Positions 33,954-46,310 of a stretch of 64,000 nucleotides of DNA are shown here, one piece after another; the stretch's first letter is position 1, and each line of letters begins with the position of its first letter. The position numbers were made by a program, and so were the translations under genes. The notes below the pieces were generated by a model. That model had not been told where the DNA came from. It worked only from the letters and a program-made list of their open reading frames with translations, and did not search any database. Source of the stretch: Telmatactis stephensoni (lineage: Eukaryota > Cnidaria > Anthozoa > Actiniaria > Isophelliidae); contig JALIZF010001713.1 in assembly GCA_029948255.1 (NCBI GenBank), forward strand, positions 1 through 64,000, given 5' to 3'.

Positions 33954-34188
33954 TAGTATTATTTAAATTATTCAGTAATTTTGTAATATACTTTGTATGT
34001 AAAAATGTGTACAAATAAAGTAAAAGTCTAAAGTCCAGATTAAATTTGCACAATTTAAAAAAATAGAATTGTAAGAAACAATACAGGGCCATTTATATAA
34101 GACTAAATAGGACGCGCCTTATCCCGGGGCATACCAGGCCAAGTACCCCCCCCCCCCCCCCCGATGAACGTGACAAATCAAGTCAACA

Positions 34189-34390
34189 AACATGTTATCT
34201 TAAAATTTGAAAGACTGACGCTACATTACAAAGAGATATAAAATGGAAGTTGTTGCGTTTTTGTACACTAGTTCGCTGCTTTCAGTATTTGTAGTTAAGA
34301 TTCACTCAAAAATATTTCAAAACATGAAACAAAATGAGTGAAAGCCGTGTCCGGTAAGCTTTACCTTTGAGACTGTGACAGACCTAAGTT
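34189..34390 (+). repeat. Right member of the direct-repeat pair flanking the GPCR gene
   Basis: Matches 28839-29035 in the same orientation over about 190 bp. A 137-bp TIR element at 34411-34547 follows directly, and residual similarity to the left flank continues after it (34600-34640). Confidence 0.6.
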
Positions 34391-34410
34391 ATATACGGGA
34401 CAGATGACAG

Positions 34411-34547
34411 AGAGGATCACGTGACCTAATTTTCGCGGCTGGCGAAACTAAAGAGCGACTTTTCACGTTTACGGCAAACGCAAAATGACCCACTTTCGCG
34501 TTGAAACAGCAACGCCAGACGCGAAAAAGCAGGTCACGTGATCCTCT
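34411..34547. mobile_element. 137-bp MITE with AGAGGATCACGTGACCT ends
   Basis: AGAGGATCACGTGACCT at 34411 and its exact reverse complement ending at 34547 bound a short interior rich in TTTCGCG / CGAAA. Both ends contain the E-box palindrome CACGTG. No duplication could be read with confidence. Confidence 0.6.
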
Positions 34548-34657
34548 TTGCCGTTTCTCGCGTACGTGATGCTTGCATGATCTATCTTTTCTGTCTTCTA
34601 GTGAGCAATAGGTAAGATTAAGCTCCAATTAGTTTTGTGACTCTAAATGTATTACCG

Positions 34658-34819
34658 GCCTCATAGAGGCGAATCAATCATGAATTATAAAGGAAATCAT
34701 TTATTGCTCTGGAGCAATCTGGTTAATTCACGGATCAGACTATTCTCTTTAAAAAATCACATACGGATTTACACTAGTCTGAATGAAGAGAAAAAAAATG
34801 TGAACCGCCTCTATGAGGC
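34658..34819. mobile_element. 162-bp MITE with GCCTCATAGAGGC ends
   Basis: GCCTCATAGAGGC at 34658 and GCCTCTATGAGGC ending at 34819 are exact 13-bp inverted repeats. The interior is unique and AT-rich. Non-coding. Confidence 0.5.
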
Positions 34820-35094
34820 TTAAATATTATTTCTTGCGTTCCCTAACGGTTGAAATAATACGGTGACCCATCGTTTTGAAAGTAAAACTACGTTTTTGAG
34901 ATCGATTCACACTTTTACAACGTACGATGATTTAAGGCGTGTCATTACGTAGAATTTTGCATCTAGATTGAATTGACTTTTGATTAAAAAGTCGGGGCGT
35001 TTTACTGTAGAAAACCTTTCGCATTCGACTTAATTTATGTATCTATCTACGCAATTCAGCTGCCAAGAGGTTTCTTGGTAGCTGCAATGTAATT

Positions 35095-35176
35095 TTGTTT
35101 TAATAAAGTTCTATTCTAAGTTCTATTCTATTCTATCTGTCTGTCTTTCTGTCTGTCTGTCTGTCTATCTATCTCG
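35095..35176. repeat. (TTCTA)n and (TCTG/TCTA)n microsatellites
   Basis: A short TTCTATTCTA run is followed by about 45 bp of TCTG and TCTA tetranucleotides. The surrounding 34820-36170 region holds no recognisable gene. Confidence 0.7.
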
Positions 35177-36179
35177 ATAAATGCTTCTGGACAAAATCAA
35201 CAAGCACTGTTACTACCATTTTGCAACTTCAATAGCCAACACTTTATAATTTTTTCCGCCTCTTGTTTTCTCAAAACTGTCTATACTAATGATTTTAAAT
35301 GTCTTGTAATTAAAAATAAAATATAATTGATCAGACCATTCTCTTTAAGGTGGCTCGACTGGGTATTGTTTGAGGCGCACCTCCGCTGATTGATCTCAAA
35401 ATACGTCGCAGCCAAAAAACGTAATTTCAAAACAATTGTCAAATCAAGTCTAGGGATAGATTCAAGTTTCTTTGATATTTACTGCAATTTTCATAATAAT
35501 GCGAACTTTGACCTTCAAACAGTCCGTTGGAATTTGTTTTTTCGCTTCCGCCCACTTCAAACAAACAACCAAAAAATACTCTTAAAGATCCCTAAAAACC
35601 CATCAAATGACTTAATATGATCTTTAGATGATCTGTAACAGCTAAATATGATTTTGGTATTAGTTAAATCTACGTATTTTTGATTTTTAATTTTGATTGA
35701 CGGAAGCTAATTTGGCGAAAACCACTTCAGTGTTTACATGTCCGAGTTCGCATGATTTTGAAAATTGCAGTAAATCATTATGATCGGAGCTACCAATAAT
35801 TTATAGTGATGAAGTAGCTATGAAGTACAACATGAAATTTTTAGACAAAATAGAGTTTTGTTACAAAACCGCGTTTATTGGTTCATAGATCAGAATCCAA
35901 ATCAAGTTGTGCGCGTTTTCGAATAAGACCCGATTGAACTTTTACGCTCTTATCGAGAGAAGGTTCAGCTTTTGGGGGCCCACTCGGCGTATTCTGACCG
36001 GCCGCTTTTCCGCTTGTCATTGGATAAATTACCAAAAGAAGGTCATAAGGATCAAATATAAACCATGCAAAACGAAAGTAGTCGGTAGTCGTACTTCTTT
36101 GCTAGTAACTGTAGTTATAACACCGATATCAATATATACCAAGAGAGCATAAATAAGAGAGGGAAACTTGTTAATGGGG

Positions 36180-37130
36180 CGCGCGCCGTGATGATTCCCA
36201 TCTGTGCTATCTTTAGTAACCGGATGCAGTTTAATTTTCGTTTTACCCTACTCCTGTGCGTCAAAATTTGACACTTCCGGACCCAGAGAACCGTTTAGTG
36301 CAGATTTGAGTTTTCAAAAACAGCATTAAAATCAAAGTTATCTTAGTTCTGCTCTTGTTCATATTATCTACCATCAAAGGTGTGTACTTTCTGATTACAA
36401 AGGAACGATTTTGATGAGAAAAAAGGCAAAAACGCCGAGGATTTTATTGTGTTTTTGCACAGGTAGCCCAAGCTCACTATTAGTGGCTATTTATAAGAGA
36501 ATGTATGGCACTCAATATCACTCAAAATTTCTGTCTTAATTTTAATAAAATTCCACGAGACTTCTAGAGTATGTTGTTCATGCTTTCTTCTAACCTCTGA
36601 ATGAGTTTCAGTGAAATTCGTCGATTTTAACTGCTCGCCCTAAGCCACTCAAAAATGAGTGGCTTAGGGCGAGCAGTTAAAATCGACGAATTTCACTGAA
36701 ACTCATTCAGAGGTTAGAAGAAAGCATGAACAACATACTCTAGAAGTCTCGTGGAATTTTATTAAAATTAAGACAGAAATTTTGAGTGATATTGAGTGCC
36801 ATACATTCTCTTATAAATAGCCACTAATAGTGAGCTTGGGCTACCTGTGGTTTTTGAAAGAAATTTTAGCGGAAATGCGCGCGCTACTGACGCATCACAC
36901 GTCATCGAGCGCACGCTTAGGTTTATTCAAAAATTTTCGCTCATTTAGATGAGAAAAACTCGTTTGTTTTTATAAATTAATGTATGTTATTAATTGGACA
37001 TTAGATGGCATTTTCGTGGAATCTAGAATAAATTTGGTATCGATTGTGTGATTTTATGAAGCTCAAATCGCGAAATTCCACTCGTTCAATTTTTCGACGC
37101 ACGGGAGTGGGGTAAGACGAAAATTAAACA
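36180..37130. repeat. Inverted-repeat element with GTTTAATTTTCG / CGAAAATTAAAC arms
   Basis: GTTTAATTTTCGTTTTACC and TGTGCGTCAAAATTTGAC near 36228-36273 are inverted near 37075-37125 (GACGCACGGGAGTGG, GACGAAAATTAAAC). A similar arm occurs at 27920-27975, next to a GCGCGCGCG stretch as at 36178. The foldback at 36458-36849 is inserted between the arms. Ends are not precisely defined. Confidence 0.45.
36458..36849. mobile_element. Foldback MITE, CACAGGTAGCCCAAGCT family, copy 2
   Basis: A 392-bp element whose two ~190-bp arms are virtually perfect inverted repeats meeting near 36650-36660. Its ends are identical to copy 1 at 5682 for 17 bp (CACAGGTAGCCCAAGCT and complement), while the interior is different. 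GTTTTTG flanks both sides (36451-36457 and 36850-36856), again a 7-bp duplication. Non-coding. Confidence 0.85.
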
Positions 37131-37336
37131 CTCTTAGTATTATGGTCTCTTGTCGATCAATTATAGGTAACATATCAACTGGGATAATTATAAAGGGCCT
37201 TCCACACTAGAGAATTACTCTTGCAAAATTCATATAGTATAACAAATGCATTCTTTTAGTTATTTTTCAATCTTCAGTCATCCACACAAAAGTGATTTGT
37301 CAAAGAACATTTGCTCGTGTCGGGAAGGGCCTCAAT

Positions 37337-37634
37337 GCGCTGTTACACGCTGAAACTTTTATCTGAAACTTGTCTCGATCGCCGATGCGAGACGATTTTC
37401 ATAAGGGTTGTTACATGCTGAGATTTCGTCCTGAAACTTGTTCCCGACACACTGTTGCAGGAGTAGAAAGCAGTTCTACTTTTCGTGAAACCATCTCGTG
37501 AAACCGACCGGGGAAAGTTTCAGGTAAATGACCATGTTTACCGACCATGTTACATGGTGCAATGCGTTGTGAAACTTGTCTCGCAACGGCGATTGAGGCA
37601 AGTTTCATGGAAAAGTTTCAGCGTGTAACAGCGC
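37337..37634. mobile_element. 298-bp MITE with GCGCTGTTACACGCTGAAAC ends
   Basis: The left end GCGCTGTTACACGCTGAAAC and the right end GTTTCAGCGTGTAACAGCGC are exact 20-bp inverted repeats. Internally, GAAACTTGTCTCG and CGAGACAAG-like motifs repeat. It lies about 400 bp upstream of the MS4A-like start codon, so it may be in that gene's promoter region. Confidence 0.65.
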
Positions 37635-38037
37635 CTTTAGTGTTCTTGCGGCCGTCTGCAGCTGTCTTTGTTACCAGAAGAGTAACTGGAGGGGGGGCAT
37701 TTAACGTGAATCATGTAATAAAACAGGGGTGGGCAGAGGGGCAGTTGCCCCCCTAGCTTGATAAAATCCCTCTTAACTGAAGGAAGTATAACTACTCCTC
37801 CCCCAACTAACTAAGGACAAGGACACCCTGCTCTCTAACGAAATACCTCCTACAAAGGAAATACGCTTTATATGAATGACCACAACGGAATTTGAGTATT
37901 TGATGAATGCGGACATTCGCAATTGAACGTGGTGATGTAATCACTACTTCTGGAGCCTGGGAACCAACAACGAAAAAAAATCTATTTTGACGGAACGTCT
38001 TCGTTTATTGACAAGAAAACCTTTTCTCTCTGTCGAC

Positions 38038-41000
38038 ATGGCTTTCAGTTTCAAGTACACAAGGTATTCTGCCATCACTCAAATTGTCCTTGGAGTTCTA
38101 TCCATCATTTTTGGGATTGCTGATCGAGTTGCGATGTACAGACGATGGGCATTTCATAGTATGTCTGTTGTGCCAATATGGATGGGCGCTTGGGTGAGTA
38201 GTTTACTCAATTTTGTTGGTATAAACCTAACGACAAGACATCATGTACATGTATTCAATCGATTAAACATGGTGTGTTGAAGTCGACACATTCGTTTATG
38301 CTGTTTTGAAGAAGCTGATATCTGCTTTCAAGCTAACTCTAACCACAGGTAACCCAAGCTCTGTGTCAGTGAACTATAGGAGAATGTATGGTTTTTCAAT
38401 ACAACATTTTCAATAGAAATATTCGAATAAAAGTTACCTTTCCTACATGGTGTCTTTGTGTGTCCTTTGGGGATGTCTATATCGAGTTTTGGTAACTTTT
38501 GCCCCCTCCTATTAAGAGAAATGCAATGAAATTTCTCTTTCTAGGGGGACGAAAGTTACCCAAATAGCCAGCCAATCAACGTGCGTATTATATCTCAAAT
38601 GTTTTATAATACTTATTATTAATATTTCTTGTTTGATTTAGTTTGTTATTACTGGGATGATTGGCATTTTTGGAAGCCGACGCTACCCTAATAGTGACAG
38701 ACCCTCCACACCACTGGTAAGAATATTTCTCTAAATTATAAGATAATCAAAAATATAATCACAAATACACATGTAGGTATAATAATAATAATGATATCCC
38801 TTGATAAATCTGTCTGGTTAGGAGGGGGCAGTTGGGGGCCTGGGGCATATGGATGCCCTAGCTCATTTTAATGAGTAACCTCTAGGCAAATCTGGCCTTT
38901 CAAAATTTTCAAGTAGAGTGAAGGTTCTTGCCTTTTTCTCAATTTTGCTCTTGGTTTTCTAATGAATAGAAGAGGGATAGCATAATAATAATTTATTAGC
39001 AGCAGCACCACCACCACCACCTAGAGGCTGAGACCGAAATGGCTCCTGGGTACAGTCGTAATATATAAATTTTCATTATGTTTTATCTGTGAATTCACTA
39101 CATAATCATGTTTGGGATACCAAGAATTTGCTGTTTGAAATGTACACTTCTTTAAAATCATCTATTTGACAGATTTCCCATTGTTTATGTCAGTCTCATG
39201 AGCAGGCACCCTAACCCAAGAAATGAATTAATTCCTTGTTAAAAACTCAAAATCACATTTACTTTTTTTCTAGGTTGCAACATATCTGGCATTCAGCATT
39301 GTTTCCATAGTTTTTGCAAGTGTGATAATTATTATGTATAGTATGGGGTTAGCTTTCGTCATTCTACGAGGTCGACCTTGTTCCCAGCATACTGGCTACA
39401 GCTATGGAGATTATGGCCACAATACCCTTGTGTCAAAGGAATATGAATGCAATACAAGTACGGCTTTGGGTGCCATGGTGATCATATTTGCAGTCACTGA
39501 GTTTGGAGCTGGAATTTGGGCTTGCATTTGCTGCTGTATAGATGGATGTTTGTGTTGTCGACCCATGCAATATTCCCAGCCACCAACGGTAGGTGTTAAC
39601 TAATTCAACATTAAAAAGTAGCTTGATAACAGGGTTTAAATGCGGCGAAGGTGAAGTTAAAACTGAAACAAAGGAAGCATGCTGTTCATGCAGTGGTTTC
39701 CCAATAACTCTTGGGAAGAACTCAGTGCATTTTACTCATTTTCAGGGCTTGCTGACTCTATTTGCAATGCTGGTTGCTGTGCATTGCACATTTTTTCCAC
39801 CCTCCCACCTCTGGATGTTGGTATATAGGAATTCTTAATTCTTATATTCTCTACTGATTTGATGAGTGTAATTGGTACTGGTGGTGAGCTAGCTGTGGCC
39901 CAGTTGCCATGGTTACCTCCCTGATTGGCCATGATCCATCACAATTAAGGTGGTCCATCCCCTTGGTACCTAACTCCAAGCTCTTCATTTGTCAATGTGT
40001 TTTTAATTAACATTATGTCAGAGGCAGATCCAGGAGTTTTTTAGAAGGGGATCGACACATATATTTCATACAAAATTCACTTAATGGTTAACACCTCTTT
40101 GACCACTTTTTCCCTGTTGGGTAAGGAAAGGGAAGTTAGTCTCCACTGTGAGTCATTCTTAGGGATGGTAGCAAATTCATGGTAGGAATGCCCATCAAAA
40201 ATAAAAAGATCCCTATAAGGTGCGTGAGTGAATCCAGGGTGTGGCAACACATGTTTTTTACCCTTAAACAGTACCTCCAGCTACAGCAAATGTAGTTTTT
40301 CAGTTTTAATAATATTAAAACAGAATTTTTGAACTCCTTCTACTTGTAGAGTTAATACCAGGGCATCTTATTTACTGAATAAGACCCAAGAAAAGATGTC
40401 GGCTTAGTATCTGTCGGTCCAATCAAATTTGAGACTACCTAAAAAGTATCCGATTTTGACCCCTAAAAGGAAAGATGTGTATTGCAAATATATATATAGG
40501 ATTCCCTCAGCAATATATTTGCTGAAAAATCTTTGTTCTTAAATTTTAATTAACATTTAGTAGGGATACGTAATTTCAATTCAGACCCAGTGAGACAAAA
40601 CATATGCAAATAGACTAACAGTGGTTACTGTGCTGTGCTGTAACACTTAGATTATAATATTTTTGCTGCAAATTTTTTGATGTTGTATTTTAACTAACAT
40701 TTGGTAGGGACAAGTCATTTACATTCAGACTCAGCAAGGACCTGCTGCATATGTCATGACCCAAGGTAGCAATGGGGTTCCTGTGGCTGTACCAGCTTTG
40801 ACTACAAGTCCTGTAGCAATGACGCCAGGCCAAGCACAACAGGTATGGTACACTCTTAACATACCAGTGTAGTAATTCCTGGGTCTTGCGACGAATGATG
40901 AAATTAAAGTAGTTTTAGGGGGTGTTTACACTAGGATCATCCTAACACTAGGATCATCCTAGCAGGCAAATTATCCTACCTGCTATGCTCGCTGCGCTCG

Positions 41001-41736
41001 TGATTCCAATTGAGTTTTGAACATTTTATTACGTCAAAAGTGTGTCAATAAGAGGACAGACAACTCAAAACCATCTTCAATTTGCTAAATAGAGTTTAAT
41101 CGCATGGAGCTTTCTTGAAAAGGAGGCTAACCCTGCAAAAATGCACCTTTTGTCGAGAAGCTTAAGTAGCGATCTTAAGCAAATGTAAACTGGGCTTTTT
41201 GTTTTATTTTGAACTTTTTAGGGAGCCTTTGCGACATCATATGCTGGGGCAGGAACAGAAGAACCACGAAAAGAACCACCACCAGATTATCAGACGTAAG
41301 TATTTTGTGCACGTTCTTGTGATGGGAAACAAACAGAAAACATTTCAACAATAATTGGTATATTACGCGCGCTCTGATTGGTCGACAACCGTGTGTTATT
41401 ACTGTACACACACATAGATGACGTCATGGAATCTTATGCGCGCTCTGATTGGTTGAAATGTTTCGATGAATATATAGAACAAATAGATTCCATTTTTCCG
41501 TGGGTCAGATAGACAGAAGACGTCAAAATGTGGTGAGAACAACAGTCACACTCGACTTCGTCTCATTGAAAAATGGAGTTAATTTGTTAAGTTCAAAAAC
41601 TAGCTTTGATTGATGTGATTAATTTATTATATTCTGTATTGAGTGAATGTCCCAAAGCCGTCTTCAGAAAGTTTTCCAAAAATATTGTCTTTAAATTTTT
41701 TAAATAGTTCTGTTTCTGATTTTTAGGTCGCTTTGA
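38038..41736 (+). CDS. MS4A/CD20-like four-pass membrane protein with PPxY tail
   Basis: Six exons join in phase with GT-AG borders: 38038-38193, 38642-38716, 39274-39588, 40708-40842, 41222-41295 and 41727-41736, giving 254 residues. Four hydrophobic segments are seen at about 13-31, 44-63, 78-108 and 141-165. The first two (ITQIVLGVLSIIFG; PIWMGAWFVITGMIG) have the MS4A/TMEM176-type pattern; the loop between TM3 and TM4 has Cys and Tyr. A CCCIDGCLCC cluster follows TM4, a likely palmitoylation site. The cytosolic tail is Gln/Pro-rich and holds PPPDY at 246-250, a PPxY motif for Nedd4-type WW domains, and ends T-S-L, a class I PDZ-ligand pattern. The last exon adds only three codons before TGA. 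Function is unknown. A possible AATAAA lies at 42442. Confidence 0.8.
40150..40500. repeat. CTAAAAGG repeat family, copy C (in an MS4A-like intron)
   Basis: This has diverged versions of the family motifs (CCCTATAAGGTGCG, CCCTTAAACAGTACC, CCCCTAAAAGGAAAG) in the same order as at 24040 and 32794 (inverted). It is intronic, between exons 3 and 4 of the MS4A-like gene. Confidence 0.4.
41340..41600. repeat. CGCGCTCTGATTGG repeat pair in the last MS4A-like intron
   Basis: TACGCGCGCTCTGATTGG at about 41364 and TGCGCGCTCTGATTGG at about 41428 are two heads of the dispersed family seen at 3907 and 4022. GACGTCA is present at about 41420. Confidence 0.45.
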
Positions 41737-41822
41737 AGACCGGCAAGACAAATTTGCCTTCGAAAGTTGAACATCGCTTGAAAAGCAACGATTATGCACA
41801 TTATATGGCATTTAGATATACT

Positions 41823-41990
41823 GTATAATTATTGGATAGAGCTAAACTAGCAGCTTGTTTAGAGTTTTTTGAGTTTAGCTATAAAACATAATCTTACTTT
41901 ATGGAATTAGTTTATAAAGGCGTATAAAGCGGTTAGAATTGACAATTTTATAAGACCTGAAAGTTGTACCTTCTGCCTTCAAAAATGGTC
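41823..41990 (+). repeat. ~160-bp dispersed repeat, copy 1 (second copy 51917-52075)
   Basis: The segment with GAGCTAAACTAGC, GGCGTATAAAGCG, AGAATTGACAATTTTATA and TTGTACCTTCT recurs in the same orientation at 51917-52075. Copy 1 lies just downstream of the MS4A-like stop, copy 2 just downstream of the third TRIM gene. The rest of 41991-42881 shows no gene; short open frames on both strands near 42500-42860 are not convincing. Confidence 0.55.
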
Positions 41991-42881
41991 AGGAGAATTC
42001 CTCCAATTTTATGGAAAATTCCGTGAAGAAAACTCAACTTAGTACCAAAAGGTTGTCCACGCATATTATTGTCAATGATAATTATCGTAGAGGACGAAAA
42101 CATTTCTTTCATTTCTTAAAAGATGGCGACAGATGCTACAGCTTTGAGAGCGTATAAATCGTGAACTTTAACCCTAGACGTCACAGATAAAAGAGTCGTG
42201 TATTTTAGATAGTGTATTTTACAAACAAACAAAACGAAACGAAACAAAAACAATTTTCGTTTCATAGGCACTTTAAAAAGTGTTCAATTGTAGACAATTT
42301 ATAATGCTCGTAACCATAGCAACTATGATGTAACATATTTCAATAAGTACCGCGTGTACTCTAAAACATTCAACTGTATATCGTTATATAAGCTGCTGGC
42401 CAGTTAAGTGTAGATAGTGAAGACATAAAAGATTAAGAAATAATAAAAGGAATCGAAGAACAAAATTCGTTCCGTTATACCGACAGAGCTACGGATTTTT
42501 TGTCATCTCGTCTTGTTTTCGCGTGGTTTCACGTTCCCTAATGATTGCATAACTAGGAAAAATACTGCGCGCGCCCTAATTAATAACCGGACACACGATA
42601 CAAAATTTTCCGTAACAGCGCGCGCAACATATAGTTGCACTGTGTATTCACCACTGGGATGTTGCGCGCAAAATTTAGAAGTAGAATTCGATCCTAAACT
42701 TGCAATTGTTGCATGCAATATTTTCAGGAATGGACATGCAACTGTGTTGCGCGCTGTTGTGTTGCACGTTTGTCCTGGCCTTTAGCAAGCAAAACGTTTC
42801 GTGATGACTTAAATTCCTTTGTAACCCACTGACGGGTACACTGAAACACGGAGACACGACGAAGGACTGATATTCTTAGAC

Positions 42882-44196
42882 TCAATGGAGCTTTCCTCTT
42901 CTGCACCTCCTCAGTAAGTATTCCTCATTCTCCTCGTACCTCCCCCACCAGTCCTTTTCGTCTTCCTCCTCCCTCTCTACCTCCACCCCCTCCACCTCTT
43001 CCTCTTTTAGGTAACGCTGAACAAACTCTCCAGATTCAAGCTCGGACGGCTCCACAGAACCACCTTCCATACAGTTTCTAATGAACTGGTCGAGAGACAA
43101 TCCATCGATGCCATCTTTCGCCAACTCTGATCGAACTCGTTCTGCTTGTTTAGCTACATCACAAGGAATGTTCTCACTAAAGGGCTTCGCTATTAGTTTT
43201 GATAGCTCGGCTTGTTTCGTTGTTAGTGAGGTGATTTCGCTTTTGTTGTCAAAGTTGATTACGTTTCTACGTTCTGTAGATAGAATCGCGTCGTCCAATT
43301 CCGTTAAGCGCTTACGTAGATATGTTAATTTTGATGCAAGTTTTTTAGGACTCATCATTATCTTACTTTTTTGTTTCAGCTTGAAGCGTTTTTCTTCAAG
43401 AATTTGAATCTGTTTATTAATAACATTGTCGATTTGTTTTTCAATGTGTTCCGTAATTCTTTTCCCAGTTTCCTGCATAACCTGCGCTTTCTCTAAAACA
43501 GCTTCAACTTTCCCCTTTTTTGCTTTTGCCTTTTTGATTTCTTCCGTAAGTAATTCTTGGCGTTTTTTGACAACTTCTTCTAAATAACCAAACTGATGGG
43601 CTTTGTGGTCAACAATAGTACATTCACAACAAATTAATACTTCACAAGTTTCACAAAAAAGTTTCAACGCTTCTTGGTGTTTTCCACAAAGTAACAACTG
43701 CTTCCTAGTGGTTTGGTCTTGAAGAACTGACATCAGATTATTGATATGGAAGTTGACTTTCAGCTGATCAATAACTAGGTTCTACGAGAAAAATAGGGAA
43801 ATGAAATATGAGTGAATACTTACTGAGTGTTTTGTAAGGAGCAGTGCTCCCCTCTACCCCCCTCTACCCCCCTCCCCCCTCCCCGCATAGTGAGCATTTT
43901 TGTAATTTGTTAATTATTGGAAAGGAATTATCACCGGATTCAATACGGAATTCTCTTGAAGGTAATATTTCAACATTTTACTGATAAGTGAACTTGTCTC
44001 GATTTACCTGGATTAATGCACGGCATTCAGGACAAGATATTGTACTTCTTGCCGCCAAAAGCATCTCAAGACAACTTTTACAGTACGTATGCTGGCAGGG
44101 AAGAACACGTGGGTCCTGGTACTGTTCACAGCAAATTGGACACGTGACCAGCTCCTCGAGTGCTTGCTTTTGGGACGAACTTGCTGCTTGGGCCAT
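42882..44196 (-). CDS. TRIM-like RING/B-box/coiled-coil protein, paralogue 1
   Basis: Two coding exons, 44196-44008 and 43781-42882, join in phase 0 to 362 residues. The RING finger (C19, C22, C34, H36, C39, C42, C55, C58) is C3HC4 and predicts E3 ubiquitin ligase activity. After a linker (NLVIDQLKVNFHINNL) comes a B-box 2 (CGKHQEALKLFCETC, then LICCECTIVDH), then a Lys/Glu-rich coiled coil. The C-terminus has SELAKDGIDGLSLDQFI and a Glu-rich end; no NHL, filamin or SPRY domain is present. It is the first of three same-strand paralogues and is closest to the copy at 52365. A candidate non-coding 5' exon ends at 45412 (GACAG then GTAAGT). Confidence 0.85.
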
Positions 44197-44394
44197 TGTT
44201 GGGGTAACTTGATTCTGACATTTGCTGGTAACTGCTAATATTGTTGTGGTGGGGCAGGGTAAAAAAATGAGGAAAGGTTAAGTGCTACGTTGTAGCTCTA
44301 CATTTCAATTCGCTTCAAATCGTCTGCATTAAACACTCATGATGCCGTTTGACTTTTGCACGCATTAAAAAAAGAACGAACGAACGAATGAAAG

Positions 44395-44668
<274 letters not shown>

Positions 44669-45573
44669 GCACTAAATCTCTATTCAGCCGGTTCTCTGTC
44701 AACTAGTTGTATGTCGACTTGCTGACATCAATATGATCATCTGACTTCCCTTACACCATGCTAGTTATTTCTTTAAAAGTAAAGGCTCTATTTGTTACAT
44801 GTTGCAATTTTCTCGACTGCAACTGGTCTCGCAATGGCATTGCAAAACAAATTGCACGAATTAATCGCAGCGTGTAGCATACCCTGCATCACACAGAATC
44901 ATTGCGAGCTAGACAGTTACTGGATTTGTTCGACGTTGCACCAGTTTTCATTGCTGCGGCAGTTCAATTCAGTACTAGCTGTTCTATACATTTTATTTTT
45001 CCTACATTAAAGCTAATGCATATTTAGGTGAGTTAAAGGTAATTTCTGAATTAGAATTATTTAGAGAAATGCGGATCTTTGAAGTTTGGGTTACCTGTGG
45101 TTACCCCAGACCAAGGAAGCCCGTTGTACCAAAAGTAATCAAGAGCTTTCGGGTAATGAATCCAATTTTAAAATACCACAATGTTGGCAACCACAAGACT
45201 AACCACAGTCAATGTTTCTTCGGATAAAGCACCGTTATGGATCGAGGTTACTCGTAGCGTGGAGTGACGTTCGTTTAAGTCAGATAATATATAAACGATA
45301 TCAAACGGCTTAAAATGGCAAAGTTGTCGCTTCATAGCCGATACCGAATCGATGGAATCTTGGAAAGAGGTTATTTCACCGGTTAAAATTGTTAAAACCA
45401 CTAAGACTTACCTGTCGCTTTGTATATTAGTTGGGATTTGAATAACGAAAGCAGTTATTCCTCTTATCGAGCTACGAAGTTCCAAGAACTAGTACTCAGT
45501 CCTTCTCCATTTATCCTTGGAACACCAGGGAGGGGAGGGGTAATCCGTCCAATGTTTAATAAAGTGTTCATAA

Positions 45574-45979
45574 CCCCTAATTTGAAATTTTGATAACCAT
45601 TTCTTCATGAATGACGTCTAGTTTTTGAGTTATAACCATTTGAAATCGGAAAAGACTAATAAGGTGAGGTCAGCACAAGAATTTGCTTAATTTTGTTTCT
45701 AAGAATTTTGCAGCAAGTGTGTTTGATTGAAGTAGCAAAAACAAACATTACTGAAATATTCTATTGTGTATTTTAGCAATGAAAATGTTTTTCAAATTGA
45801 AAACTAGTTAGAATATTATCTTTAGTGTTCTTGTATATTTAATAATTCCTGTCACTTCATTTGCATTTTCAGATTTCAAATGCTTTAACCTCAGAAAGGA
45901 GATGTCTATATCCAGAGATATTAAATCATAAAGCATTTCCATTCATGACGAAACGGTTATCAAAATTTCAAATTAGGGG
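45574..45979. mobile_element. ~400-bp TIR element with CCCCTAATTTGAAATTTTGA ends
   Basis: CCCCTAATTTGAAATTTTGA at 45574 is mirrored by TCAAAATTTCAAATTAGGGG ending at 45979. The inverted similarity continues through GATAACC and CATGA for about 40 bp. The interior is AT-rich and non-coding. Confidence 0.6.
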
Positions 45980-46049
45980 TACTAAGAGGCACTTTAAAAT
46001 ATCATAATCACAACTACCCTGGATCGGTTTATTGCATAATTGTGCACAT

Positions 46050-46310
46050 CTAAATAAAAATAAATAAATATTCTTTATTTATCCTCGGATTTTCAGAGTA
46101 GCATTTCTGCTAATAGATCCGAGACTCATGCATTGGGACACTCGCTGCCCCTACATTCGATATACTCTGCATACATGCTCAACTCACATGTTGATATTTA
46201 CTGAGGGAGGAAAAACCGGAGAACCCGGAGAAAAACCCTTGTGGCATGGTAGAGAACAACACATCAAACAAACTCAACTCACACATGATAAGGGGGCGTT
46301 TTTAACATTC
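46050..46310 (-). mobile_element. SINE fragment with V-domain-like core, tRNA head missing
   Basis: On the minus strand, GGGTTTTTCTCCGGGTTCTC with CGGTTTTTCCTCCC and CAACATGTGAG matches the SINE at 50953-51270 (minus). The tail is AATAAAGAATATTTATTT. The tRNA-like head of the other copy is absent. No gene is seen between 45980 and 46615. Confidence 0.5.

Noticed and set aside
42503..42906. 60-90-codon frames on both strands downstream of TRIM paralogue 1
   Set aside because: No domain, no splice or start support; the stretch is repeat-like with CGCGC motifs.
45168..45401. 77-codon minus-strand frame
   Set aside because: It overlaps a consensus donor (GACAG|GTAAGT) that better fits the end of a non-coding 5' exon of TRIM paralogue 1. 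No recognisable domain.
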